IMG/VR virus record: IMGVR_UViG_3300014496_000004
Span: 1 to 48,566 of that record
Reading direction: 5' to 3' (one strand)
Source: a virus
DNA: 48,566 nucleotides
Under the pieces are notes generated by a model. That model saw nothing but the letters and a program-made list of their open reading frames with translations, was not told the origin of the DNA and made no database searches. A program made the translations under genes and the position numbers. This document shows positions 32,019 through 39,713 of the stretch, piece by piece. Numbering within the stretch: the stretch's first letter is position 1; every line of letters begins with the position of its first letter.

Positions 32019-32699
32019 ATGAAGCAATGGTTTCACAATTTCTACCTCGCTACCCGTGCGGACATGGTTACATTCATTACTCTCGCGGCCTGCGTTCTCT
32101 TTACGATGTCGCTATTCTTTAATCCATTCATCGGAGTCTTCGACAAGATCACGATTACTGTCGTCTGTCTTCTCGTTTTACATCTCCAGGGTATGGGGTT
32201 GGAGATTCAATCACACGAATACGCCGGATTCCATCTTCTTGAGATCAATAGATCGTATGCGATTATACTGGGTTGGCTTACAATAGCAGTCACCACAAAA
32301 GATATGTATGACGGTATTATGGATGCACTTCGTTTTCGGAAAGAGAACATCGCGCATTGTTGCGCGGCGTTTGGGTCGATAGCGGTCGACGAGTGTGGTT
32401 TCGTAGGAATCATAATGCACAACCGCGAACGAATGGTAGCGGAATACGACAACGAAACAGTTGTTCCCGGCTTTCAGGGAGTTCAGATGTTCAACGACAA
32501 GGGAAGTTATCTGACACACGCCCTCAACAAGAAGGGTGAACGGAAGACGAAACGTCTTCACGTCAAGGCTGGAAGTCGCTGGATGAGTAACCGACCGCAG
32601 ATAATCGGCAGTGTTCGAGTCGGTCAGATGCCTTTCGTGACACCATTCGCTGAACCGTGGCCGTTGATCCGCAAGGCGCTCGTTGACAGTCAGAGGTAA
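32019..32699 (+). CDS. membrane protein, unknown
   Basis: A 226-residue protein with an AAGGA site. Two transmembrane segments (about 17-37 TFITLAACVLFTMSLFF and about 44-60) and a weaker third (about 80-95) are followed by a basic soluble C-terminal part (KKGERKTKRLHVKAGSRW). A CGCGCA-N4-TGCGCG palindrome (32351-32366) lies in codons for AHCCAA. Role unknown. Confidence 0.6.
   Translation: MKQWFHNFYLATRADMVTFITLAACVLFTMSLFFNPFIGVFDKITITVVCLLVLHLQGMGLEIQSHEYAGFHLLEINRSYAIILGWLTIAVTTKDMYDGIMDALRFRKENIAHCCAAFGSIAVDECGFVGIIMHNRERMVAEYDNETVVPGFQGVQMFNDKGSYLTHALNKKGERKTKRLHVKAGSRWMSNRPQIIGSVRVGQMPFVTPFAEPWPLIRKALVDSQR
32351..32366. repeat. stem-loop CGCGCA-TTGT-TGCGCG, in coding sequence
   Basis: A member of the first family inside the membrane protein gene, with loop TTGT. 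Confidence 0.7.
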
Positions 32700-33903
32700 T
32701 AGTCTCTACTACCTTCCGACCCATCCTGAGAAGAGTGTTCAACTGTGCGTGACAAGTCCGCCTTACTTTCAACTTCGTAACTACGGAACACCCCCGGCCA
32801 GGTTTGGCGGTGATCCTAATTGCGGACATAGATGGCACCAAACGAAAGCGACTCTTTTACATGACAACAGAAACGCTCTTCACGGGAAACAAGATGAAGT
32901 GATCGGAGAGCGCGGGCAGACGCATATCAATTCAAAGACGCTGCTCTTTTCGTCGACCTGTGAAATATGCGGAATGTGGGAAGGTCAACTCGGATTAGAA
33001 CCCACGGTCGATATGTTTGTCGATCATTTGCTTCAAATCTTCAAAGGTGTGAAGCGAGTGCTTAAGGATGATGGGGTTCTCTTCGTAAATATGGGAGACT
33101 CCTACGGCAATGGTCGGAAGGGGATGGCGAATAAATCGCTTCTCATGGTACCCGAGCGATTCGCAATAGCGATGTGCGAAGATGGATGGACGCTCAGGAA
33201 TAAAATCGTTTGGGCTAAACAGGAATATAATGGCAAAGACAACAAGGTCTACGGCAAAGCCCTACCAAGTTCAGCCACTGATCGACTCTCTTCGGCATGG
33301 GAGATTGTATATTTTTTCAGCAAGACGAGTAGGTGTAAATCACGCATTGCAAGCGTTGGGCTTCCATATACTGAGGAAACCATCGGCAGAATCAATCGAG
33401 CATTCAAACTCATCGAAAAGACCGGGGCTGCTTGCACGGATGAAAACAAAAGCGAATGGGATAAGCCTTGTGAAACTGGGAGCGATGGATTAAGACATCG
33501 TGTCTATTCCAAGTTCCTGAAAGACAAAGCGCCGATAGAGATGGCGAGGAAACAAAGACGGAAGCTGCCCGATCTGTGGAGGATTAACACACAGTCGTTC
33601 CGGGGCGCACACTACGCAACATATCCGCCGCTCTTGCCGTTGCTACCGATTCTAATGTTTACCGATCCTGGAGATGTCGTTTTAGACCCGTTTGCCGGTT
33701 CTGGAACCACTCTTAAGGTAGCTGACTCGCTTAAAAGAACTTCATTGGGCGTTGAGATTGGAGAAGCGAACGTGGAAATCATAAACAACAGAATGAAAGA
33801 GGACGCTGAGACGCATTTCATCCGAAATATCGTCAAGGAATCCTTTCCAGATGTCTACGCAGAACTTTTCCCGGCTGATTCAGTTCAGTTGAGTTGCCTA
33901 TGA
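32683..33903 (+). CDS. orphan DNA methyltransferase, beta class
   Basis: A 406-residue site-specific methyltransferase with a TTG start overlapping the previous gene. Motif IV TSPPY (24-28) precedes motif I DPFAGSGTT (335-343), the order of the beta class. SPPY is usual for N4-cytosine but also occurs in N6-adenine enzymes. A cysteine-histidine pair (NCGHRWH, CEICGMW) lies between. No restriction gene is adjacent, so it probably protects phage DNA or alters gene expression. The recombinase-like gene overlaps its stop (ATGA). Confidence 0.9.
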   Translation: MTVRGNSLYYLPTHPEKSVQLCVTSPPYFQLRNYGTPPARFGGDPNCGHRWHQTKATLLHDNRNALHGKQDEVIGERGQTHINSKTLLFSSTCEICGMWEGQLGLEPTVDMFVDHLLQIFKGVKRVLKDDGVLFVNMGDSYGNGRKGMANKSLLMVPERFAIAMCEDGWTLRNKIVWAKQEYNGKDNKVYGKALPSSATDRLSSAWEIVYFFSKTSRCKSRIASVGLPYTEETIGRINRAFKLIEKTGAACTDENKSEWDKPCETGSDGLRHRVYSKFLKDKAPIEMARKQRRKLPDLWRINTQSFRGAHYATYPPLLPLLPILMFTDPGDVVLDPFAGSGTTLKVADSLKRTSLGVEIGEANVEIINNRMKEDAETHFIRNIVKESFPDVYAELFPADSVQLSCL

Positions 33904-34727
33904 AGCAATGGTTGACGATTGACACGCCTCGCGACGAAGCGCACACACGAAAACTCGTCAGAATGTCGGATAACGTGACATTGGGTTACGTCGCGCGGTC
34001 GTTTGTCGCTTCAAAGCGCCGGTCCGGAGCGAAACCGGAGTACCGAAAGAAGCTGAAACAGTCTCTAGACATTCTTAAACCTCTCTGGAACGAACCGATA
34101 AAGGAATTGAGTCAGAGAAACATAAGAATCTGTTTAGAAGACCAGGTAAAGCGAGTGAGTTGGGAGACATATATACGGCAGAGTCATATCCTGGCAGACT
34201 TCTTTGCATTCGCTAAGGGTAAATCCTTAGTTCTGTATAATTTTGTAAGGGCGCAGCCTTACAAACGGAAAGAGAGATTGAGATTCTTTACAAGGGGTCA
34301 GCTCGACCTGATCTTCAAAGCGTTGCCACAGGGACGGCTTAGAGACGCTTGCTTGTTGATCTACCATACGGGCATGAAGACGGTCGAGTTGAATCAAATC
34401 AAGGGGGTGCGGTCGATGTTTGGCGCGACACTCTTTCTCAAGAGGCGTTCGCTCCCGTGCTCGCCGCATCTCCTTGGTATGATCGAAAGGTACCCGAGAT
34501 ACAATCCACGCAGGATCCCGCACGAGTTCCGAGTGTTCATGTTTAAGATGGAATTCGCCGGAGATATAAGTTACTTGCGAAACTCACACTTCATGCGACT
34601 CTACGTGAACGGTACACCGCACGAGATAATTTCAAAGATTCACGATATAAAGATGGTTGAGAATAAGTTCAAGTTTATGTCGCCATCGAAATTTCATCCT
34701 AATATCGACTTCACTGATTACCTATAA
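33900..34727 (+). CDS. degenerate tyrosine-recombinase-like protein
   Basis: A 275-residue protein (ATG at 33900 in an ATGA overlap). A core-binding-like N-terminal half (about 20-115) is followed by a catalytic-domain-like half. TRGQLDLIFKALPQGRLRDA and YHTGMKTVELNQIK (156-168) match the family's first arginine box with Lys (K160) in place of Arg. SHFMRLYVNGTPHEIISKIHD (229-249) keeps H230-x-x-R233 and a histidine at the LGH position (H248). The nucleophile position, nine residues on, is Phe (F257). Binding without cleavage is inferred. Confidence 0.6.
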   Translation: MKQWLTIDTPRDEAHTRKLVRMSDNVTLGYVARSFVASKRRSGAKPEYRKKLKQSLDILKPLWNEPIKELSQRNIRICLEDQVKRVSWETYIRQSHILADFFAFAKGKSLVLYNFVRAQPYKRKERLRFFTRGQLDLIFKALPQGRLRDACLLIYHTGMKTVELNQIKGVRSMFGATLFLKRRSLPCSPHLLGMIERYPRYNPRRIPHEFRVFMFKMEFAGDISYLRNSHFMRLYVNGTPHEIISKIHDIKMVENKFKFMSPSKFHPNIDFTDYL

Positions 34728-34735
34728 GGAACTAC

Positions 34736-34957
34736 ATGGCAACAGATTCAACGAAAGAAACAGAAAAGGCTACCGAGGACAAGCACTGCATAAATCAAGT
34801 GAAAGGCATCCTGGATTACATCGAGGAGCACGTCAGCGATCTAACGGTGCCGATTAAACACCGGGCGGAAGTCGTGAAGATGGTTTCCGATAGTGTTGTT
34901 AGGATGAGCGCCGTGCTTGTCACCCACGCCGACCTATTAAGGACGAATCCGAATTGA
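34736..34957 (+). CDS. small unknown protein
   Basis: A 73-residue acidic, helical protein (HCINQVKGILDYIEEHVSDL ... VVKMVSDSVVRMSAVLV), with an AAGGA site and a four-base overlap with the next gene. It could be an oligomeric adaptor. No family is recognised. Confidence 0.6.
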   Translation: MATDSTKETEKATEDKHCINQVKGILDYIEEHVSDLTVPIKHRAEVVKMVSDSVVRMSAVLVTHADLLRTNPN

Positions 34958-35175
34958 CGAAAAAAGAAGATGCGATAAAGGCGACGCGGCTGTTAATCAA
35001 TGGCTGCGCCATTCACCCGAGTTACCGAGCAAAGAAAGCTCCTCGGACTGAATGTAAGGATTGTGCTGAGGTATGGAGAGCGGCTTTAACGGTGATGTCA
35101 TACGCCGACGAAAAGAAATTCAGGAGACCTATTGCTACTGAAACGGATCATAGTTCTACTATGGAAGTTGGATAA
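34954..35175 (+). CDS. small protein with C-x2-C pair
   Basis: A 73-residue protein, TTG start in an overlap with the preceding stop. It contains GCAIHPSYRAKKAPRTECKD with CKDCAEVW, so one Cys-x2-Cys plus an upstream Cys and His could hold a metal. It shares 44 bases with the next frame. Function unknown. Confidence 0.5.
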   Translation: MTKKEDAIKATRLLINGCAIHPSYRAKKAPRTECKDCAEVWRAALTVMSYADEKKFRRPIATETDHSSTMEVG

Positions 35176-35377
35176 CTTTCAGTTCTACCAGTTCCGGCGA
35201 ATGCTCGACGTTTACGTCAAGAGACTCTACGACCTCCGAGACGTTTCCGATCGGACCGCTCAACTCGGTTACTTGCTTCCACGAATTTACACAGACCTAC
35301 TTTCCTACATTCGGCGAGAAGAGGAAAGAACGAAAAACCCAAACCATTTCATAACGGAGACCAAGAAGAAGAAATGA
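35132..35377 (+). CDS. small basic helical protein
   Basis: An 81-residue protein; TTG start is the first possible and the true start may be later (ATG at 35201). The amphipathic helix (FRRMLDVYVKRLYDLRDV) and a Lys-rich end suggest nucleic acid or membrane contact. Its stop overlaps the next ATG (ATGA). Confidence 0.45.
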   Translation: MLLKRIIVLLWKLDNFQFYQFRRMLDVYVKRLYDLRDVSDRTAQLGYLLPRIYTDLLSYIRREEERTKNPNHFITETKKKK

Positions 35378-35586
35378 CTCGCAGAGAACAAGTGCTCGAC
35401 CTGTTGAAAATCACGAAAGAACGCTTCACGTTCCAAGAGATAGCACAGGTGTTGAGTATGTCGGTGAATCAGATCACTGGCCGCATAAACGAATTAGTTA
35501 AGAGTGGCCTTGTTGAATTGGCCGAAAGACGGCGATGCTCTATTACCGGCAGTCCAAACGTTAAGACATGGAGGGCGGTTCAATGA
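35374..35586 (+). CDS. winged-helix DNA-binding protein
   Basis: A 70-residue protein with a complete winged HTH (about 4-60: VLDLLKITKERFTFQEIAQV, SMSVNQITGRINELVKSGLV, with a basic wing ERRRCSITGS). It is likely a regulator of the small-gene operon or a replication accessory. ATGA overlaps on both sides. Confidence 0.72.
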   Translation: MTRREQVLDLLKITKERFTFQEIAQVLSMSVNQITGRINELVKSGLVELAERRRCSITGSPNVKTWRAVQ

Positions 35587-35840
35587 CGACCGAATATGAA
35601 TACTTGGAATTCATCCAATGTCCATCGACAGGAAAGACGACGATCTGGTCCTGCAGAAATAAAAGGTTCGGAGATCAACTCGGAGTAGTTAAGTGGGATG
35701 GCAGATGGAGGCAGTATTGCTATTTCACCGGCTGCGAGAACGAACTAGGTGTAGTATACTCGACCGGGTGTCTCAACGATATCTCTTCATTCGTAAAACA
35801 ACTGAACGACGAAAGGAAACTATGCAAGAAGTCACACTAG
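35583..35840 (+). CDS. small phage protein with RQYCYF motif
   Basis: An 85-residue protein; ATG at 35583 chosen because GGAGG (35570-35574) is eight bases away and it overlaps the upstream stop. It has the phrases CRNKRFGDQLGVVKWDGRW and RQYCYF ... GCLNDISSFVKQL, which I recall from a widespread small phage protein of unknown role. Three conserved-looking Cys and aromatic residues suggest a compact fold. Confidence 0.6.
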   Translation: MTTEYEYLEFIQCPSTGKTTIWSCRNKRFGDQLGVVKWDGRWRQYCYFTGCENELGVVYSTGCLNDISSFVKQLNDERKLCKKSH

Positions 35841-36088
35841 GTGTCAAAGTGAAAGAGGGCGGTGAGTGCTGGGTTCGTAACTACCGAAGGAAGGGAAAAC
35901 CCTGGGAAGTTGGGACGGTGAAAATAGTAACAGGCACGATATACAAGGATAACTCATACAGGCTTTCGTATTACGTGAAGTTGGTTCGGGTATCAGAGCC
36001 TCGCAGGAGAAACAGTCACAAGATCAACGATCTTTGGTTGACGGTGGGCAATCGGGACATCGAGCCATTCCAGCCGGAGGTGCAATGA
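35822..36088 (+). CDS. small unknown protein
   Basis: An 88-residue beta-rich basic protein (ATG at 35822, GAAAGGA site), overlapping the previous gene by 19 bases and the next by four. The Arg/Lys/Tyr content (RNYRRKGKPW ... RRRNSHKINDLW) suggests nucleic acid binding. No family recognised. Confidence 0.55.
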   Translation: MQEVTLGVKVKEGGECWVRNYRRKGKPWEVGTVKIVTGTIYKDNSYRLSYYVKLVRVSEPRRRNSHKINDLWLTVGNRDIEPFQPEVQ

Positions 36089-36282
36089 AAGACCACACAG
36101 ACCGAAGGCAAGAGCTTTTCAATTACGTGGCCGATGAGTTCAAGGTGTTGCTACTCGAAAGCGACATAGACGAGATCGAACGCATCGTCTTGGGCTGTCC
36201 GAAACAAAGTCTTCTCTCTCGATTTATGGGATGGGTGAAATCGCTCGATATTTACGTTCCAGCATTCCCGGTGTTTGAATGA
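36085..36282 (+). CDS. small acidic unknown protein
   Basis: A 65-residue protein starting after GGAGG and overlapping the next gene by four bases. It reads DEFKVLLLESDIDEIERIVL followed by LSRFMGWVKSLDIYVPAF. Function unknown. Confidence 0.55.
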   Translation: MKDHTDRRQELFNYVADEFKVLLLESDIDEIERIVLGCPKQSLLSRFMGWVKSLDIYVPAFPVFE

Positions 36283-36509
36283 ACGAACTCAACCACAGGG
36301 TAGACGCTATCAGATATGCGCTTATGTATGCGCCGAGACGGATCAAGAAGAGGTTCTCGTGGAAACTCTTTGGAATGTGGGTGTGGCTCAATTTGAATTT
36401 TAATACACGTAATGAATACAAAACAATGGAAACGGGCATAGTTAGTGATGTTGCAATTCACAACCAGAAAACATACATTTGGATAGCACAAGACACTTCT
36501 CCCCCTTAG
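36279..36509 (+). CDS. small protein, possibly truncated at cargo junction
   Basis: A 76-residue protein beginning in an ATGA overlap. The first 38 residues are basic and typical of neighbouring phage genes. From about residue 39 (base 36395) the sequence becomes A/T-rich and less coherent (LNFNTRNEYKTMETGIVSD), like the cargo genes that follow. I suspect that the insertion replaced its original 3' end. Confidence 0.45.
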   Translation: MNELNHRVDAIRYALMYAPRRIKKRFSWKLFGMWVWLNLNFNTRNEYKTMETGIVSDVAIHNQKTYIWIAQDTSPP

Positions 36510-36525
36510 ACATAACTCTATCGAC

Positions 36526-36975
36526 GTGAAGAGTAAAGTTGAATTTCCATCCCTGTTGTCTGCTGGAATCCATGATGTTCAATTATCTGATCTCCAAAGC
36601 AGATTTGTTTTCCCATTTGCAAACCAAGTTCAAAGACAATATGTACTAAGCAGGTTTCTTGTTTTTTACCATAAGCTTTTATCTTTCGGGATCAGCCTTG
36701 AGATATGGATAAATGGATCATTTACCACTCAAAAAGAAAATCCAGACGATATTGACACTATTATTTTTGGTGATCCGGTTGAAATTAATAAACTACCGCA
36801 TGATAAGCAGGTTGAATTGTCTCTTCTTTTGAATAATAGTGAATCTAAAATCAGATATTCTTGCGATGTATATTTTTCTTTGAGTAATGACGTTATTAAG
36901 CGTAGTTATTGGCGCGGTTGGTTTGGTTTCACGCGGAATGAAGAAGCCAAAGGTTTTGTTCGTTTAGTAAGATAG
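36526..36975 (+). CDS. DUF6932-type nucleotidyltransferase-like protein
   Basis: A 149-residue protein, GTG start. It follows the DUF6932 outline: AGIHDVQLSDLQSRF near the N-terminus, the nucleotidyltransferase signature INGSFTT...ENPDDIDTIIF (about 62-81; G-S, then D-x-D), and the ending YWRGWFGFTRNEEAKGFVRL. Single-domain nucleotidyltransferase-like proteins of this type are found in toxin-antitoxin and phage-defence settings. Its codons favour T/A in third position (gat, att, ttt), unlike the gac/ctc/tac preference around. Eleven bases separate it from its partner. Confidence 0.72.
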   Translation: MKSKVEFPSLLSAGIHDVQLSDLQSRFVFPFANQVQRQYVLSRFLVFYHKLLSFGISLEIWINGSFTTQKENPDDIDTIIFGDPVEINKLPHDKQVELSLLLNNSESKIRYSCDVYFSLSNDVIKRSYWRGWFGFTRNEEAKGFVRLVR

Positions 36976-36985
36976 GCATTTAATC

Positions 36986-37915
36986 ATGAGTATTATTACG
37001 AATCTTGAAAAACAGATTGAATCCGCAGATGCGGCAATTCAAGCCATTGAAAAAGACTTGAAAGGTGGAAAGGAAGATTTTTCTCTTTCTCTCACGCTGG
37101 ATAGTTTGAAACAACATAGAGATGAGCTTCATTCCCAGTTGCGAGATGAAAAGACTATTCGCAATTTTGAGATAATTGAGTTAAGATTGCGCGGCAAGTC
37201 TGTGAACAATGGCAGCATACCACTTGGGATTGTCGGAGACTTATCTCATGCTTGGGGAAATGCAATAATTGCGGGCGCAAATCAAATGAAACTTGGATTG
37301 AAAGCAAAAAGGAAAGTCCCCAAAGAAATCGTTGATACGTTAGATTTGAGATTAGCCGGAATAAGTTCTGGCTCGTCGAGGTTGTTCATTACGGGTAAAA
37401 GCTCCCCCGATCTATTTGGAAACAGTCTTTTACAAAGCACCCTTCAAGAAGCTTTTGAATTACTCTCCTCGGATTCGGGAGAGAAACTTACAGAAACGGT
37501 GGGGCGCCTTGGAAAAAGAACAGCTGATTCAATAGATCAATTTCTCAAGACCATAACCTCACATGATTTAGAGGTTGATATATCTTGGAACTCACCTTCC
37601 GATAAAAGCTATATGTGGGAGGGGAAGACTGATAAAATCTTGCAACTTTCAAGCTCTCTTGAAAGCTTGGTTGAGGGTGAGCCAGAAGAAATAAATTTCA
37701 ATGGTGAATTGATAACGATTAGCATGAAAGGGACATTTGAGATCAGCGATGATGCCGGGATTGCCTACCGAGGAACGTTTCCCTCAGAACTGCTAAAGGA
37801 GATGAAAGAGTTTCACATTGGACAACGTTGTAAGGGGGTACTAGCGAAAAGAACAATGATCAATCGTATTACGGGATACGAAAAGCCATTTTTTGAAATA
37901 AAGACAATAAGGTAA
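36986..37915 (+). CDS. unknown partner of the DUF6932-type protein
   Basis: A 309-residue soluble protein. The N-terminal coiled coil (about 1-55: LEKQIESADAAIQAIEKDLK, then KQHRDELHSQL) is followed by a mixed domain containing RLAGISSGSSRLFITGKSSP (about 125-145). The C-terminal beta-rich domain (about 205-309) includes EINFNGELITISMKGTFEIS and ends FEIKTIR. There is no membrane segment or classical catalytic motif. It shares codon use with the nucleotidyltransferase-like gene and is terminated by two hairpins, so the two form one transcription unit. Family not recognised. Confidence 0.7.
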   Translation: MSIITNLEKQIESADAAIQAIEKDLKGGKEDFSLSLTLDSLKQHRDELHSQLRDEKTIRNFEIIELRLRGKSVNNGSIPLGIVGDLSHAWGNAIIAGANQMKLGLKAKRKVPKEIVDTLDLRLAGISSGSSRLFITGKSSPDLFGNSLLQSTLQEAFELLSSDSGEKLTETVGRLGKRTADSIDQFLKTITSHDLEVDISWNSPSDKSYMWEGKTDKILQLSSSLESLVEGEPEEINFNGELITISMKGTFEISDDAGIAYRGTFPSELLKEMKEFHIGQRCKGVLAKRTMINRITGYEKPFFEIKTIR

Positions 37916-37957
37916 AAATAGTAAAGATTTAACTTGACAAGGTATAATCCTGGGCAT

Positions 37958-37999
37958 TGCCCCTGGCGTAGATTCTTACGTCGGGGCATTTTTGTTGTT
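37958..37999 (+). terminator. intrinsic terminator after cargo pair
   Basis: TGCCCC ... GGGGCA with an inner CGTA/TACG pairing, followed by TTTTTGTTGTT, 43 bases after the stop of the cargo partner gene. Confidence 0.75.
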
Positions 38000-38082
38000 G
38001 ACAAAAGGTATCCGGCTTCCTATATTGAGATGTCGTAAAAGGTGGAGGCTGGTTACTTGCACCTATGAATTTATCGACAATT

Positions 38083-38115
38083 CCCCGGTAGCTCCCCGCT
38101 CCGGGGTTTTTATTT
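38083..38115 (+). terminator. second intrinsic terminator
   Basis: CCCCGG / CCGGGG around a 12-base loop, followed by TTTTTATTT. Together with the terminator 100 bases upstream it isolates the cargo module from downstream genes. Confidence 0.75.
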
Positions 38116-38345
38116 CCATCAAACTTTGTGGTAAAAGTCGAAAATACCACGCATCCTTGGTACCGCAGAAACGCCCTCAATGTTTTCAGGGGTTTACGAG
38201 CGTCGCTTTTCTGAATTTGCGATATGAGCGACGATAAATCCCCAGGCATCCAATCTATCATTCTATAGAGAGATCGCCCGAATACGCCCCATCCTTGCCT
38301 CAGTGTATACCATTCCTAGCGTATATTCTATTTTGCTTATGCTTC

Positions 38346-38363
38346 ATACGATATTTATCGTAT
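38346..38363. repeat. palindrome ATACGATATTTATCGTAT
   Basis: Perfect 8-base arms around TT, followed by GATAAAAATCAATTGATTG-type A/T-rich DNA. It looks like a dimeric operator or part of an origin. Confidence 0.5.
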
Positions 38364-38540
38364 CTACGACAAAATAAGTCCGAGATAAAAATCAATTGAT
38401 TGCGTATTTCCGCATTATTCATTTTTCAGACCCCGGATTTTGGCCGATATTCAGTTTGGGAGTCTGATCTAGCGATAGGGGAGGATGAAATGACGTGGCT
38501 AGCTTCCCCCCATCCATTCCTTGAAAAATGACCTTGTTTT

Positions 38541-38571
38541 TACTTGTGATAATATAAGATTATCACAAGTA
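38541..38571. repeat. 13-base-arm palindrome
   Basis: TACTTGTGATAAT (38541-38553) and its exact complement (38559-38571) around ATAAG. It is preceded by a T run and has no long T run after it. It suits a high-affinity operator, or a terminator read leftward. Confidence 0.7.
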
Positions 38572-38731
38572 AGTAGTATTTTTCGGGTCTTGTCACTATG
38601 TTTTTCTTATTTTCTTTTGTTACCTATGTATATATATCTTTTTATTGTTTTCTGCACACACTTCCCGTATCATTTTTTCACTGCATATATCCGCAAAACA
38701 TCGCTTTTGTTTTATCTTTACTGCCTACGTT

Positions 38732-38747
38732 CGCGCACCATTGCGCG
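38732..38747. repeat. stem-loop CGCGCA-CCAT-TGCGCG
   Basis: An intergenic copy of the first family, about 90 bases upstream of the promoter at 38838. Confidence 0.75.
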
Positions 38748-38837
38748 AGAATCAATTCACTGTAAAAAAATAAAGTTTATGTCATTGCAACACTATGTAT
38801 ATAGATAGCTTATATTCTATGAATATAGTGACTATAT

Positions 38838-38866
38838 TTGACAAGTTGCTATCTATTGATTATATT
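38838..38866 (+). promoter_or_regulatory. strong promoter
   Basis: TTGACA (38838-38843), a 17-base spacer and TATATT (38861-38866), near consensus. Arms ATAGATAGC (38801-38809) and GCTATCTAT (38848-38856), the latter inside the spacer, form an inverted repeat that could be an operator. Confidence 0.85.
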
Positions 38867-38919
38867 GTATGAGTAATTAATGAACAAACAAACGAAAACC
38901 AATATAAGGAATTAATTAT

Positions 38920-39681
38920 ATGAAAACAGTCGAATTGTCACCCGAAGTCATGAAGTCAATGAATGATCTTCGAGCTGAATATACCGCAAAGTCTTTCGTT
39001 TTCAATTCCTCAGTGTTCAAAGGTATGTATGAACTGGGAGAAATTGCAAACAAGGCCAAGTCTATCGGGTCGAAAGAGTTCAAAGAGTTTTTGGCGGGCA
39101 AGCTGAATGAAGGGGCGGTTAATAATCAGATTCTAGTCTTCAAGGGCTTTAATGAGGACGTGACAAAACAAGGATTGGACGTTGTTTCCGCTATTCTCAA
39201 GGAGTCGGATTACACCAAAATATTGGAAGTCGCAAGAATGCGGGCAAAAAGCGATACAATAAAGCCCGTCGAATGCGTGAAAGCATTACAAGTGCTATCT
39301 CTTCCGGCTATTCAAGTCATTCGCAAGTCATTGGACGGGTCGGAAAATGCGGGTATTGCTTCGGCGGTCAAGGCTGGGGACTATGAAAAAGTAAAGACCG
39401 ATAGCACGGCGGTTGTCGAGGTTCGGCGGGCGAATGCGCAAGAATCGAAAGAAAAAATCGAATCGGCGGCGGCATCATCGACCGTAAACGCAAGCGAGAA
39501 CGAAAACTTGCAAAAATTGCTTGCGCAAGCTGAAAAAGAGCGTGACTTTTTCCGTGATACGGTTCGTGTGCTCTTGCGTAATGCTGAATTCTCAGAGTTA
39601 CCAGCATTCAAGGCGCAAAATCACTTAGACTTTGCAAAGTTCATCGTGAACACTATGAAGAAACAAACCGCAAAGGTTTAA
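38920..39681 (+). CDS. unknown helical protein, monocistronic
   Basis: A 253-residue soluble protein with an AAGGAA site, its own near-consensus promoter and its own terminator, hence probably abundant and independently controlled. It is all-helical in pattern. The N-terminal domain (about 1-140) has regular helices (FKGMYELGEIANKAKSIGSK), and a Ser/Ala/Glu-rich linker follows. A coiled coil occupies about 190-225 (ENENLQKLLAQAEKERDFFR) before a short C-terminal helix. It may be a DNA-binding or structural cofactor. No family recognised. Confidence 0.75.
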   Translation: MKTVELSPEVMKSMNDLRAEYTAKSFVFNSSVFKGMYELGEIANKAKSIGSKEFKEFLAGKLNEGAVNNQILVFKGFNEDVTKQGLDVVSAILKESDYTKILEVARMRAKSDTIKPVECVKALQVLSLPAIQVIRKSLDGSENAGIASAVKAGDYEKVKTDSTAVVEVRRANAQESKEKIESAAASSTVNASENENLQKLLAQAEKERDFFRDTVRVLLRNAEFSELPAFKAQNHLDFAKFIVNTMKKQTAKV

Positions 39682-39713
39682 CCCGCTCAATATCCTCGCT
39701 CCATTACTTCTTT

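Larger units (their letters stand above)
37916..38919. other. non-coding, palindrome-rich region
   Basis: A one-kilobase stretch without a convincing gene. It holds two intrinsic terminators (37958, 38083), an 18-base palindrome ATACGATATTTATCGTAT (38346-38363), an imperfect inverted repeat TCAGACCCC...GGGAGTCTGA (38426-38467), a 13-base-arm palindrome (38541-38571), a CGCGCA-N4-TGCGCG copy (38732) and a strong promoter (38838). Short open frames exist on both strands but run through these hairpins and lack start signals. A replication origin or partition/regulatory site is possible. Confidence 0.6.

Noticed and set aside
37931-37951. TTGACA followed by TATAAT near 37933-37947 as a promoter
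   Set aside because: The two boxes are only three bases apart, far from the 17-base spacing of the five good promoters.
37992-38237. Plus-strand frame of 81 codons
   Set aside because: It starts in the T run of one terminator and contains the second; Arg/Cys-rich composition looks non-coding.
37929-38261. Minus-strand frame of 110 codons
   Set aside because: It reads back through two intrinsic terminators of the plus strand, with no binding site or recognisable domain.
38521-38808. Open frame of 95 codons, hydrophobic
   Set aside because: It starts at a TTG with no binding site, runs through a perfect 13-base-arm palindrome and a CGCGCA hairpin, and its hydrophobicity follows from T-rich DNA.
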